NCBI RefSeq assembly: GCF_033439725.1
Contig: NW_026944386.1
Location: 1,736,001-1,800,000 of the forward strand
DNA: 64,000 nt
Direction of reading: 5' to 3'
From: Neurospora tetraspora
Taxonomy: Eukaryota > Ascomycota > Sordariomycetes > Sordariales > Sordariaceae
Below the pieces are notes generated by a model. That model worked only from the letters and a program-made list of their open reading frames with translations, was not told where the DNA came from and did not search any database. The translations under genes and the position numbers were made by a program. This document shows positions 1-10,155 of this stretch, piece after piece. Every line of letters starts with the position of its first letter. The first letter of the stretch is position 1.

Positions 1-477
1 AAGTTCTACATCGGCCTTTAGCATGTCGTCTTCGAACCAGCGGAACGGCAAATGCTTCGAGTTCACGGCACTGGCCATGGCCATGGCAGCAGAGGCGCCG
101 GCGCCGTTAGGGCCAGCCTTGGCCGGCTTGGGTAGAGAAGGGTCATCGCCACGTAGCTCAGCAATGATCTGAGAGAGAATATCCTTGATGGCATCGGCCT
201 CATTCCTGGCCTCGGTGGGATGTGTGAACTGAAAGGGATAGGCAGCCGGCTCAGCGCCGGGGGCCTTGGGCTTCTCGACGACTCTTAAGACGACCTTGGG
301 ATTAGTCTTGGGGGTCTGTTGGAGGTTTGTGATGTTGGATACGGAAAGTGAGATGACGGGTGGGCCAGTGCCCGGTAAGGGGCTCCATATCAGGGCTGTC
401 TTGTCTTTTGTTAATGTGATGATGCCTTCTCTCTTTTTGAAAGAGGCCCGCCCCCGGGGAATCTCAATCGAGGCCAT
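1..477 (-). CDS. tfb1: TFIIH core subunit Tfb1/p62, 5' part (runs off the window)
   Basis: Seen: reading leftwards from an ATG at 477-475, 159 codons stay open to the window edge without an intron. The protein begins MASIEIPRGRASFKKREG and continues with GIITLTKDKTALIWSPL, then an Ala/Gly/Pro-rich linker and KHLPFRWFEDDMLKADVEL at the edge. Known: the N-terminal pleckstrin-homology-like domain of Tfb1/p62 starts with a strand that converts a basic patch to 'G.L.L......W.P', as here, and binds acidic activation domains. Tfb1 is a structural subunit of the TFIIH core used in RNA polymerase II initiation and nucleotide excision repair in the nucleus. Inferred: the linker after about residue 105 separates the PH domain from the BSD domains, which lie outside the window. 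The start is the first in-frame ATG and fits the expected domain edge. The gene points away from kgd1 across a 2-kb shared upstream region. Confidence 0.82.
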   Translation of the reverse strand, partial: MASIEIPRGRASFKKREGIITLTKDKTALIWSPLPGTGPPVISLSVSNITNLQQTPKTNPKVVLRVVEKPKAPGAEPAAYPFQFTHPTEARNEADAIKDILSQIIAELRGDDPSLPKPAKAGPNGAGASAAMAMASAVNSKHLPFRWFEDDMLKADVEL

Positions 478-2510
478 GTTGGCTAGTTGTGGAGGTACGG
501 ACCGACAGTCCTCCCTATCCGCCCTTGGGATATTTCCCAGTTCCCAGTTCTTTATCTTGTCTTTTGTATGAGTCCCGTGTCTTATAAAGATGGATCAGCC
601 TCGCGATCTTCCTTGACAAGGATGTATTAATGCGATATGTTACAGCGTGCTCGTGTACTACGCCTTACTGATATCGAAGAGAGAGAGTCGTCAAGGTATT
701 CAGACAGACGATGGACGTGGTGATGCAGTGTAGTAATGCCAAGCAAATCCAATCCAGGTCCCGTCAGTCTTGAATCCGGGGTGAGGCGTTGGCCGTTGCG
801 GATGTTGTTGCTGGATGGTGAGTGGTGAGTTTAATGCGTGGCAGGCGGCAGCTGAGGCTACTAGGCTGCAGTGGAGCACTAACAATTCCACGGTCGCCCT
901 GTCAAAGGCTCGAAGACTTCAGCTCGGGAGGCTTTGGACCGACTGACAGTGTCACCGCAGCTGCCAGGTCGGATCTCTGGCGAACTCTGGACAACGAACT
1001 GCTGGGAAATGCCAAGGATCTGAAACCAGCGCAGAGCTTGGACAACCAATGGGAGTTGGCAGGTTTGACACAGTGACGTGCAGTCGATGCTGCAACTGGT
1101 TCAAGAAATCGCATAATAAAAAGACGGTGGCAGCTGACGATGCAGGATTTTATGTGGTCAATTACACATAGTCATTTCGACAACACTCGAGACGAGATCG
1201 AAACGAATCCAGACTCTGTTCGCTTGTCTCTTCTTGTTTGAAGAAGATGACCTCTAAAAAGTCACAGGGCACAAGTCACAAGGCGGTCAGTGTAGTGAAC
1301 GCAAACCCAAAACCCATCGACCATGTCTAGCGCAGTTCCATCAGTTCGATACAAGAAAGCTTCGAAAAGCTGGTTCAAAGATGGAACCGAAAACGTTACC
1401 GTACATTTCCACGTCTCACAGCTCTTCCCCACCTTCCACGGTAACATTACTCATGCTTCTTGTTGCTCCAAAAAGACGGGAACCGTGTTCTCCGGGGGAA
1501 AGGGAGCCTTCAGTTGACGGGAAGTGCGGGAGCCAATGCGTAATGAAATAATTACAGTAGCACTGACAACCGACTCTCGAGACTGACCGTAACTTCCAGC
1601 TCTTCCACACTTTCCACCTCAGTTTGTTGATGACTTGTCATGGAAACACAGCTCCTCCCTGAACCACAAAAACTCCACGACTTCCGGTTGCTCTTGCCGT
1701 TAACGTGGTCACCGCTCGAACCGTGAATCCCGTCTTGACTTTTGGAGAAACAACAAGAGGGAATTCCTTACAGTATAGGATTCGAGTAGTTGATGGATAC
1801 CTCTTCGTGACTTCCGTCGTGTATGTAGCTGAGGTGGGATAAATTTGCGGCTATACCGAGAGACTTTGTTGTTGTCTTGTCGAGTCTTGCGCTTGTTCCC
1901 AGTGCGAGAACTCGGCAAGCTCGCCCCGTTCGCCGGCTCCACGATGATACAGCGACGGGCCAAGAGAAGCATCCACGGGGCATTTGCGCATTTCTAGCGG
2001 TGCAACGGCGGGAGCCAAGGGGGAGCCTCAGCAGGTGCCGTCATCGTCCTCCGCAGAGCCGTGCAGCTCCCCTGATGCTCACTGTACGAGCTACTTCTGT
2101 CACTTCAACAGAGACAGCGGGCATGCACAGCACCCGCACCGCTGCACTCGCTCTTGCAGTTTGCGCGGGCACTCACACAGGTCGACTCCAGTGGACGGAG
2201 CAACTCGACGCAGTGAGGCCCTTTTTTTCCGCCTCTCCTTCCCGCCCCTTCCCCCGACACCAATCAACATCAATAAAACACCAACGTCTGTCCTCCCCCT
2301 CCCCCAAATCTCGATCCTCTCGTCTTCTCTCCCCATCCCCCTCAGAGTCGACGACGACGACCGAGAACCTAGACTTACTCCGCCGCTCCTTTTGCCTTTT
2401 GCGCAGACCCATCTCCCCTCTTCCAGATTGTACAAGACAAAACCCCGCTGCTTGAATTGTGCTTTCGGTTTCCGCGTCCTAATACCCTCACCTCACAACA
2501 GCCACCCATC
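478..2510. other. 2-kb intergenic region between divergent tfb1 and kgd1
   Basis: No gene is supported here. Several 60-190 codon frames occur on both strands, but they overlap one another and look like chance. From about 2225 to 2400 the plus strand is strongly pyrimidine-rich, typical of the leader or core promoter of a highly expressed filamentous-fungal gene. It probably belongs to the kgd1 leader. Both flanking genes start outward from this interval, so it must contain both promoters. Confidence 0.6.
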
Positions 2511-5500
2511 ATGTTGCGCGGTTCTATCCGGGCCCTGCAGACCGCAGGTGCCTCAAAACGATGCTATTCCCAGGTCTCCCAGACCACCAGGGCCACCCTC
2601 AAGCCCCAAGTCGGCCGCCGTCCCATGGCCGTCTCCCAGCAGAGGCGCCATGAGAGCGCCCTCCACAGCCCTCCCGACCCCAACGACAACTTCCTCACGG
2701 GCAGCACCGCCAACTATATCGACGAGATGTACCTTCAGTGGAAGCAGGACCCCAAGAGCGTCCACGTCTCGTGGCAGGTCTACTTCAAGAACATGGAGAA
2801 CGGCAACATGCCCATCTCCCAGGCCTTCCAGCCTCCTCCCAGCCTGGTTCCCGGTGCCGCCAACGTGGTGCCTGGTCTCGCTGCCGGCGCCGGCGCCGGC
2901 GTTGGCATTGGCGAGGGTGCGAATGTCACCAACCACCTAAAGGTTCAGCTCCTCGTCCGCGCCTACCAGGCCCGTGGTCACCACAAGGCCAACATTGACC
3001 CTCTGGGCATCCGCAACACCCCTGCCTCCAAGGGCTTCGGCAACATCAAGCCCAAGGAGCTCACCCCCGAATACTACGGTTTCACTGAGAAGGACCTCGA
3101 CACCGAGTACAGCCTCGGCCCCGGCATCCTCCCCCGTTTCGCCCGCGATGGCCGCGAGAAGATGACCCTCCGCGAGATCATCGACGCCTGCGAGAAGATC
3201 TACTGCGGCTCCTATGGTGTCGAGTTCATCCACATCCCCGACAGGGAGAAGTGCGACTGGCTCCGTGAGCGTCTCGAGATCCCCCAGCCCTTCAAGTACT
3301 CGATCGATGAGAAGCGCCGCATTCTCGACCGCCTCATCTGGTCCTCCAGCTTCGAGTCCTTCCTCGCCACCAAGTACCCCAACGACAAGCGTTTCGGTCT
3401 TGAGGGTTGCGAGACCCTTGTTCCTGGTATGAAGGCCCTCATCGACCGCTCCGTTGACTATGGCGTCAAGGATATCGTTATTGGCATGCCCCATCGTGGC
3501 CGTCTCAACGTCCTCTCCAACGTTGTCCGCAAGCCCAACGAGGCCATCTTTTCCGAATTCGCCGGTATGGCCGGTAGCGATGAGGAGGGTTCCGGTGACG
3601 TCAAGTACCACTTGGGTATGAACTTCGAGCGCCCTACCCCGTCCGGCAAGCGCGTCCAGCTCTCCCTCGTTGCCAACCCCTCCCATCTCGAGGCTGAGGA
3701 CCCCGTCGTCCTCGGCAAGGTCCGCGCCATCCAGCACTACAACAACGACGAGAGTGACCACAAGAGCGCCATGGGTGTCCTCCTCCACGGTGATGCCGCC
3801 ATCGCTGGCCAGGGTATCGTCTACGAGTGCTTGGGCTTCCACTCTCTCCCCGCCTTCTCTACCGGTGGTACCATCCACTTGGTTGTCAACAACCAGATCG
3901 GTTTCACCACTGACCCCCGTTTCGCCCGCTCCACTGCCTACTGCACGGATATCGCCAAGGCCATTGACGCCCCTGTCTTCCACGTCAACGCTGACGATGT
4001 CGAGGCTGTCAACTTTGTCTGCCAGCTCGCTGCTGACTGGCGTGCCGAGTTCAAGCAGGATGTTATCATCGATCTTGTTTGCTACCGCAAGCACGGCCAC
4101 AACGAGACCGACCAGCCTGCCTTCACCCAGCCCCTCATGTACAAGCGCATCGAGGCCAAGAACCCTCAGATCGACATCTACGTTGACCAGCTCCTCAAGG
4201 AGGGCACCTTCACCAAGGAGGACGTCGAGGAGCACAAGCAGTGGGTCTGGGGCATGCTCGAGGAGAGCTTCTCCAAGTCCAAGGACTACCAGCCCACTTC
4301 CAAGGAGTGGACCACCAGCGCCTGGAACGGCTTCAAGAGCCCCAAGGAGCTTGCTGCCGAGGTTCTCCCCCACATGCCTACTGCTGTTAATAAGCAGACC
4401 CTTGAGCACATTGGTACCGTCATTGGTAGCACTCCCGAGGGCTTCCATGCCCATCGCAACCTGAAGCGTATCCTTACCAACCGCACCAAGTCCGTTGTTG
4501 AGGGCAAGGGCATCGACTGGGCTACCGCTGAGGCTCTTGCCTTTGGTACCCTCGTCAAGGAGGGCCACCACGTCCGTATCACCGGTCAGGATGTCGAGCG
4601 TGGTACCTTCTCTCAGCGCCACGCCGTCTTCCACGACCAGGAGACTGAGGACACCTACATTCCTCTCCAGCATATCAGCGAGGACCAGGCGCCGTTCGTC
4701 ATCTCGAACTCTTCCCTCTCCGAGTATGGTATCCTCGGTTTCGAGTACGGTTACTCTCTCCAGGACCCCAACGGCTTCAACATGTGGGAGGCCCAGTTCG
4801 GTGATTTCGTCAACACTGCTCAGGTCATCATCGATCAGTTCCTTGCCTCTGGTGAGAGCAAGTGGATGCAGCGTTCCGGCCTTGTCCTGTCTCTCCCCCA
4901 CGGTTATGACGGCCAGGGTCCCGAGCACTCTTCTTCTCGTATCGAGCGTTTCCTCCAGCTTTGCAACGAGGATCCCCGCATCTACCCCTCCCCCGAGAAG
5001 CTTGAGCGTCAGCACCAGGACTGCAACTTGCAGATTGCCTACATGACCTCTCCTGCTAACCTCTTCCACATCCTCCGTCGCCAGCTGAAGAGGCAGTTCC
5101 GCAAGCGTAAGTTTCCGTGCCTGAAACAGCATGTATCTCGTCAAGATGCTAACTTTGTCACTTAGCCCTCGTCATCTTCTTCTCCAAGTCCCTCTTGCGT
5201 CACCCCGTCGCTCGTTCCGACATCGAGGAGTTCACTGACGACGCTCACTTCCGTTGGATCCTCCCCGACCCTGCTCACCAGACTGGTGAGATCAAGGCCC
5301 CCGAGGAGATTGAGCGTGTCATTCTCTGCACTGGTCAGGTCTATGCCGCTCTCCTCAAGCACCGCCAGGACAACAAGATCGACAACGTCGCCTTCACTCG
5401 TATCGAGCAGCTCCACCCCTTCCCTTGGGAGCAGCTCCGTGAGAACCTCGACCAGTACCCCAACGCCAAGACCATTGTCTGGGCCCAGGAGGAGCCCCTC

Positions 5501-5707
5501 AACGCTGGTGCCTGGTCTTATACCCAGCCTCGCCTTGAGACTCTGCTCAACCACACCAAGAACCATGACCGCAAGCACGTCATGTACGCTGGTCGTGCTC
5601 CTAGCGCTTCTGTCGCTACTGGCAAGAAGTCTTCTCACCTCAAGGAGGAGAAGGAGCTTGTCGAGATGGCTTTCTCTGTTACCCAGAGCAAGCTCAAGGG
5701 CGAGTAA
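2511..5707 (+). CDS. kgd1: 2-oxoglutarate dehydrogenase E1 component, mitochondrial
   Basis: Two exons, 2511-5106 and 5166-5707, give 1045 residues, the usual length for fungal Kgd1. The 59-bp intron (GTAAGT..TTAG, GCTAAC branch point at about 5149) restores the conserved stretch [19 protein letters not shown]. The enzyme is the thiamine-diphosphate-dependent E1 of the 2-oxoglutarate dehydrogenase complex, which decarboxylates 2-oxoglutarate and passes the succinyl group to E2 in the mitochondrial matrix. Visible features: a basic, Ser/Arg-rich targeting sequence at about residues 1-50; the E1 N-terminal domain ([19 protein letters not shown]); [10 protein letters not shown] near 326; the ThDP/Mg motif HGDAAIAGQ (about 425) to NNQIGF (about 460); and [13 protein letters not shown] near 698 and the transketolase-C part at the end. 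An ATG 18 codons upstream is in frame, but the start at 2511 gives the better presequence ([13 protein letters not shown]) after a CATC context. Codon bias is strong, suggesting high expression. Confidence 0.96.
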
Positions 5708-8031
5708 AGGGTGTGCCAGAAGAGATAGCGATGATGAAGAAAGCAAAGCAAAAAGGAAGCAGCAAAAGTCAAACAACCACCAACACGGCGGAGACCTAGG
5801 TCTGTGTATTATGTATGCGCGTGCATGAGGACGGGATTTCAGGGCGGATAGAAAGTATTCATTGGTTTTGGGATGGGAAGGTGTTATTCTTTTTTCTTCT
5901 TCCTCTTCCCTTTACTGACGAATACTACATGGTGTTTTTCTCTTGTTCATAATTGTATCTGTATTCGGTTCCTGTTCAGTGCATACCTGGGTTGTTGGGT
6001 TTTTGGAAATAATGAATGGATGTGATACCAAATATTTACTCTCCTTGCACAAACAATACATTCATTCGATGATTGTTCATACTTAATCTCATTCTCCAGC
6101 TTCGATCTCAAGTGACTTGCTTTGTTTACTTTCACTCCAAAGGGGTCAACAAGGGGGTAGCACAGTCCGGTAACCCCGGAGATCATCCTCGCCTTCCTTT
6201 CCGCAGATCGGACTTGACAAGATCTCGAGAACGTTCACATATCTTCCTGCCCAACTGCTACCTCCATCTACAATTACCCGATCTCAACAACCTGGTGCGA
6301 CTGATAAGGCCGCTATATTGAAGTTGCACTGCACTGATACCCGATAACGGGGTAGCAACCGTAGGGCAGAGCGGGCAGGAAGCTCCCTTGGCACCTTCCC
6401 CCAGGGACCTCGAACGGTGTAATTTACAATACGTACGAACATACGGTAACGCTCAGTATCGTCAATCCCGCCTCGATCCATATTCAATTCCCCAACAACA
6501 CAAATGAATTTGGCAGAATCGCGGCAGAAAACACAGTGGCAGTGGCAGAATTGAGGGGTTCAAACCCCGATCTTGTGGAGACTGGAGACTCAGCTTCACC
6601 GTCGCGCAGCCGCAACGAGGTCGAGCGAGCGAGGATTACCCGGTGGTTCCGAAATACCCGGCCGGCTCTTCGGTGATGTCGGGGATTGTCTTGTTTACTC
6701 CGCTCGGTACTCCGCCAAGTCCGTTCGACGTTCGCTTGTTTTGATCCGGGCGCCCGAGCGCCGCCAACAACAACCACAACAATGCGGATAACGGGGTAGG
6801 GTCGACACCAACGCACCCGGATAATCGGTAGCGCAACGGATAGCGCAACGAAGCTTGTACCAGGAGCTAGTAACAGATCCAAGGGCTGTATAGAAAAACT
6901 GATGGGCATGCAGAAAGGAAAGATGGCGATTGGTTAACTCGCTGGTCAAGACAAGATCGAAAGGATGGACAGACTTTACAGACGATGGCTTCAGTAGTGT
7001 ACAGGAGCAAGAACAAAAGCACACAAGGCGAGTGAGCAATGTACACCGTATTCAAATACGGTGTGCTTGCACTCAAGAAGTCAAGCCACATCGAAGAAGC
7101 GTTGGAATCTTCGGCGAACGTCCACTGAGCTCTTGGTGGATCTTTGAGAAACCGGGAGGACTGTGACTCTGGAAGACGGCGTCGGGCAACATTGGGAAGT
7201 TTGGACCTGAAACTGGGAATGGCGTCACTCCGTCTCCGTGAAGTCACGCACGTGGTCAACATCTGTAAATCCAATATCCTCAGTCAACAATGGGATTGGC
7301 TTTGTGTCTACCTACAATGAGCGATATTTCAGGTAACTTGCTACTACCTGTAAGTACCTATGAAACATTTAAAACATCTGCTTACTTAACGTATATCAAA
7401 CCACTACACCAACAAGGCTATGAAAACACAAAGACATCGACAACAGACGTGAAAGTACCTTCACAGTGCAGTCGAGCAATTGCCAGGGAGTCAGTTTCGG
7501 TAGCCCGGAATAGAATGGGGTCTTCTTCAGTCTTCAGAAATAGCAACATGGAGATTCTGACAGGTTCGAGTCGTGCTTCCCTGACGACCCGAAACCAGAT
7601 CTTTGTCTGTACCATGTATTCGGATATTGTATTGTATCATCAATGTTGGCTGAATACGGATTGGGCGTATGTAAGTGGTTGTTCGGGATCCCGGCCGGAT
7701 GGATACAGGGAGGTTGTACTAGGTTGGAGGGAAAGAGGCAAGAAGACATGTGAAGGTCATGTCATGGGTAGGTGATGGTATGCTCAGCACGGTGGACTCA
7801 TCATATGTATCTTGGTCACTTCTCCATCAACGACTCGATATGGAAAAGCAGTGTGAAAAAGTCCTATACCGTTTTTATATAGGGGTATCATAACACCGAC
7901 TGCCCGGCTGACTTTGCCGTTCTCTACGTCTATCCTAAGCAACCATGATAGATGCCTATTGCTTTTATCCCTAGACTGCCCTCCCACTATCAACTCAACG
8001 CCAGACAACCCTCCGCAACGTCCCTTCTCGC
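5708..8031. other. 2.3-kb intergenic region, tail-to-tail between kgd1 and cia1
   Basis: kgd1 and cia1 converge here, so both 3' UTRs should lie at the ends. T-rich tracts at about 5890-5945 probably belong to the kgd1 3' end. No coding sequence is convincing. A 13-bp word (GATAACGGGGTAG) occurs at 6343-6355 and again at 6787-6799. Just after the second copy, a D-arm-like stretch (TAGCGCAACGGATAGCGC, 6828-6845) appears, but no full tRNA cloverleaf can be drawn around it. These may be worn fragments of a dispersed repeat. Confidence 0.5.
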
Positions 8032-9438
8032 TCATTGTATCCTAACCTGCCAAGGCCTAACAACACCATCATCACCCGTCGTGACCAACATCTCCTCCTC
8101 GCCCTTGCGTTCCGAGCCCGCATCGTACCTCTTGCACCAAGTGATATGGTTGATCTCGAACGGTCCATGAGCGCTCTTGACGGTAGTGAGAACCTTCCAA
8201 CCACCAGCAGTAGTTGTTGTTGGCGCGTCGCCGTTCGTCTGCTCCTCCTCGGTCTTCTCTGGCGTGGTGGTGGTGGTGGTGTTGGCAGTCTCCTGATACA
8301 GCGCCAAAACACTATCACTTCCCACGCTGGCCAGCAATCCCGTCTCCGTGCTCCACGCCACCGAGTAAATATCGCCCTTATGCACCTTGGGCAAAACAGC
8401 CGTGCACTCCCATTCCTCCTTGAGGGATCGGCGCATGGTATTCGGCACCCCGAATCCCCAGGGGTTGTTACCACTTCCAGCAGCCCCCTCCTCATGTTCC
8501 TCCTCTTCCGGCTCCTTCAGACTCCAAACCCTAACCACCTCATCCGCACCCCACGACAACAACCTCGGGAACTTGTCCTTCTCTCTCTGCCTGCCCTCCC
8601 ACGCCACTCCCCACACCGTACCCTCGTGCCCTTCCAGAACCGCAACGCACACCCACTCGCCATCTCCATCCTCCCTCCACAGCCGCACCGTGTTATCGTA
8701 GCTAGCGCTCGCCAAAACATCATCCCCGTACCTTTTCGGCGGCGCGTACTTGCCCTTGCGGCCGGGGACGTCAGGACACCAGGCCACGGCTTTGACGTCG
8801 CCGTCGTGCTCTTGTAGTACGGCTACCGTCTCCCATTCGTCTTCGTCTTCGTCTTCTTCTTCTTTTTTCGCTTCAGAAGAAGGGTTCGGATTCCCCACGT
8901 CCTCCCAGATCCATACGCTTTTGTCTCTAGAGCAGGTGGCGAGGTACTGGCCCGAGGGGGAGTAATTGACGCTTTTGACTTCGTTCTCGTGACCTTCTAG
9001 CACGAGGGTCAGTTCCCATTCATCCTCCTCCTCCTCCTCTTCTTTATTATCTTCTCCAGATTGCATCCTGACCTCCCTCTCCAACCTCTCCTCCCGTCTC
9101 CCCTGATCCCAAGTCCACACCCCAGCCGTGGTATCAAAGCTGCCGGTAACCAACCGCAGCCTCTTTGTTTCTTTAGAGACCTTGCCGCGGGGAGGTTGCC
9201 AAGCGGCCGAGCGTACTGAGCGGGTGTGGCCACCGGTCAGGACGGAGTGTTTGGAGAGCGTGGAGAGCGAGAAGACGGTGACGGAGTGAGCGTGGCAGGT
9301 GGCGATAAGCGGGAGGGAGGGGTGCGGGATGGAGGCCCAGGCGCGTTGGTAGAGGTCGGGAGAGAAGGGTGGGAGGGGGGTGATTTCGGCTGTAGTCGCG
9401 GTGGCCGGGGTGGTCGGGGTTGAGGTTTCGGTCGCCAT
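8032..9438 (-). CDS. cia1: Cytosolic iron-sulfur protein assembly protein CIA1 (WD40 repeat)
   Basis: A single 468-codon frame without introns. The protein is a seven-bladed WD40 propeller. Visible repeats include GGHTRSVRSAAWQP, LEGHENEVKSVNYSPSG with ATCSRDKSVWIWE, LQEHDGDVKAVAWCPDV with SASYDNTVRLW, LEGHEGTVWGVAWEG with DEVVRVWSL, VHKGDIYSVAWSTETG, and a last blade ending GDDGVVRPWQV. The 'ATCSRDKSVWIWE' blade and the final blade are characteristic of Cia1/CIAO1. Known: Cia1 is the targeting scaffold that, with Cia2 and Mms19, delivers Fe-S clusters from Nar1 to cytosolic and nuclear apoproteins. Acidic low-complexity insertions (Glu/Asp runs at about 9000-9050 and 8830-8880) lengthen the loops relative to the roughly 330-residue yeast protein. 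Such loop expansions are common in Sordariomycetes. It shares strand with mcx1 downstream of it in the window. Confidence 0.92.
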   Translation of the reverse strand: MATETSTPTTPATATTAEITPLPPFSPDLYQRAWASIPHPSLPLIATCHAHSVTVFSLSTLSKHSVLTGGHTRSVRSAAWQPPRGKVSKETKRLRLVTGSFDTTAGVWTWDQGRREERLEREVRMQSGEDNKEEEEEEDEWELTLVLEGHENEVKSVNYSPSGQYLATCSRDKSVWIWEDVGNPNPSSEAKKEEEDEDEDEWETVAVLQEHDGDVKAVAWCPDVPGRKGKYAPPKRYGDDVLASASYDNTVRLWREDGDGEWVCVAVLEGHEGTVWGVAWEGRQREKDKFPRLLSWGADEVVRVWSLKEPEEEEHEEGAAGSGNNPWGFGVPNTMRRSLKEEWECTAVLPKVHKGDIYSVAWSTETGLLASVGSDSVLALYQETANTTTTTTPEKTEEEQTNGDAPTTTTAGGWKVLTTVKSAHGPFEINHITWCKRYDAGSERKGEEEMLVTTGDDGVVRPWQVRIQ

Positions 9439-10155
9439 TGTGAGGAATTGTAGGCTCGAGCGGCTTGGTTAGGTTTGATTTGGTTTGGGCGGTTGTATTA
9501 GTAGGTAGGTAGGCTCGTAGGTAGGAGAGCGGCGCTCGACGACGACGTGAGAGTTTCGAATTGGGTTTGATCCCGATCGAGGACAGGAGAAAGAGTGGTC
9601 GAGTAATAGGTTGTGCGGAATGACTCGGTCGCGATAGGGACGGGAGTGTTGGAGAAATAACTGGCTAGTCAATTGGGCCGTGAATGGTATCAACACCCTC
9701 TGCGATTGTGACTGTTCGTTCAGCCAGAGCGCGTCGGATGACAGAGCAGGGACAAGAGGGTCACGATAGCGGAGCTCTGATTGACTGCTTCGAGGTTAAA
9801 GTCTCCACTTGGCCATTCGAGTCTCGAACTTTTCTTCCCCTCCTTCGGCCGATAAGCGCTTATCAGCACTCCGATAACGCAGTCCTACCCTATGATGCAA
9901 TCCGGGGAACGATGAGGTTGTCGAGGTCGAGTATCAGAACGACGACGACGGCTCCGGTGATTATGTAGATTTGCTGTACAGTAGTTCAATTACAACTCTG
10001 CTGCTATGCCGTTGTTATACTATATCCATCGAATGCGTATGTACTGTGTGCCCCAAGCATTCTGACCCCGTCGCGAGACGGTACCGTGGACCGTTAACCC
10101 CCTCCAAACCAACGCCTTAGAGCAAAGGGAAAGTAAATAGCAACCCAGGCCATAC
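9439..10155. other. Intergenic region upstream of cia1 and downstream of mcx1
   Basis: About 700 bp, holding the cia1 promoter (right after 9438, reading leftwards) and the mcx1 3' end. TAGG-type short repeats occur at 9500-9520. No other gene, RNA or repeat is visible. Confidence 0.5.

Noticed and set aside
1877-2940. Long plus-strand frames upstream of and across the kgd1 start
   Set aside because: They run through the pyrimidine-rich leader and then in the wrong frame through kgd1; no domain.
2937-5144. 735-codon minus-strand open frame inside kgd1
   Set aside because: It is the antisense shadow of a strongly codon-biased gene; it is Leu/Val/Gly/Asp-rich with no domain, and the plus strand is clearly coding.
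6540-6570. T-arm-like word GGGGTTCAAACCCC
   Set aside because: The stem and loop do not give a 5-bp stem with a 7-base loop, and no D-arm or acceptor stem lies at the right distance on either strand.
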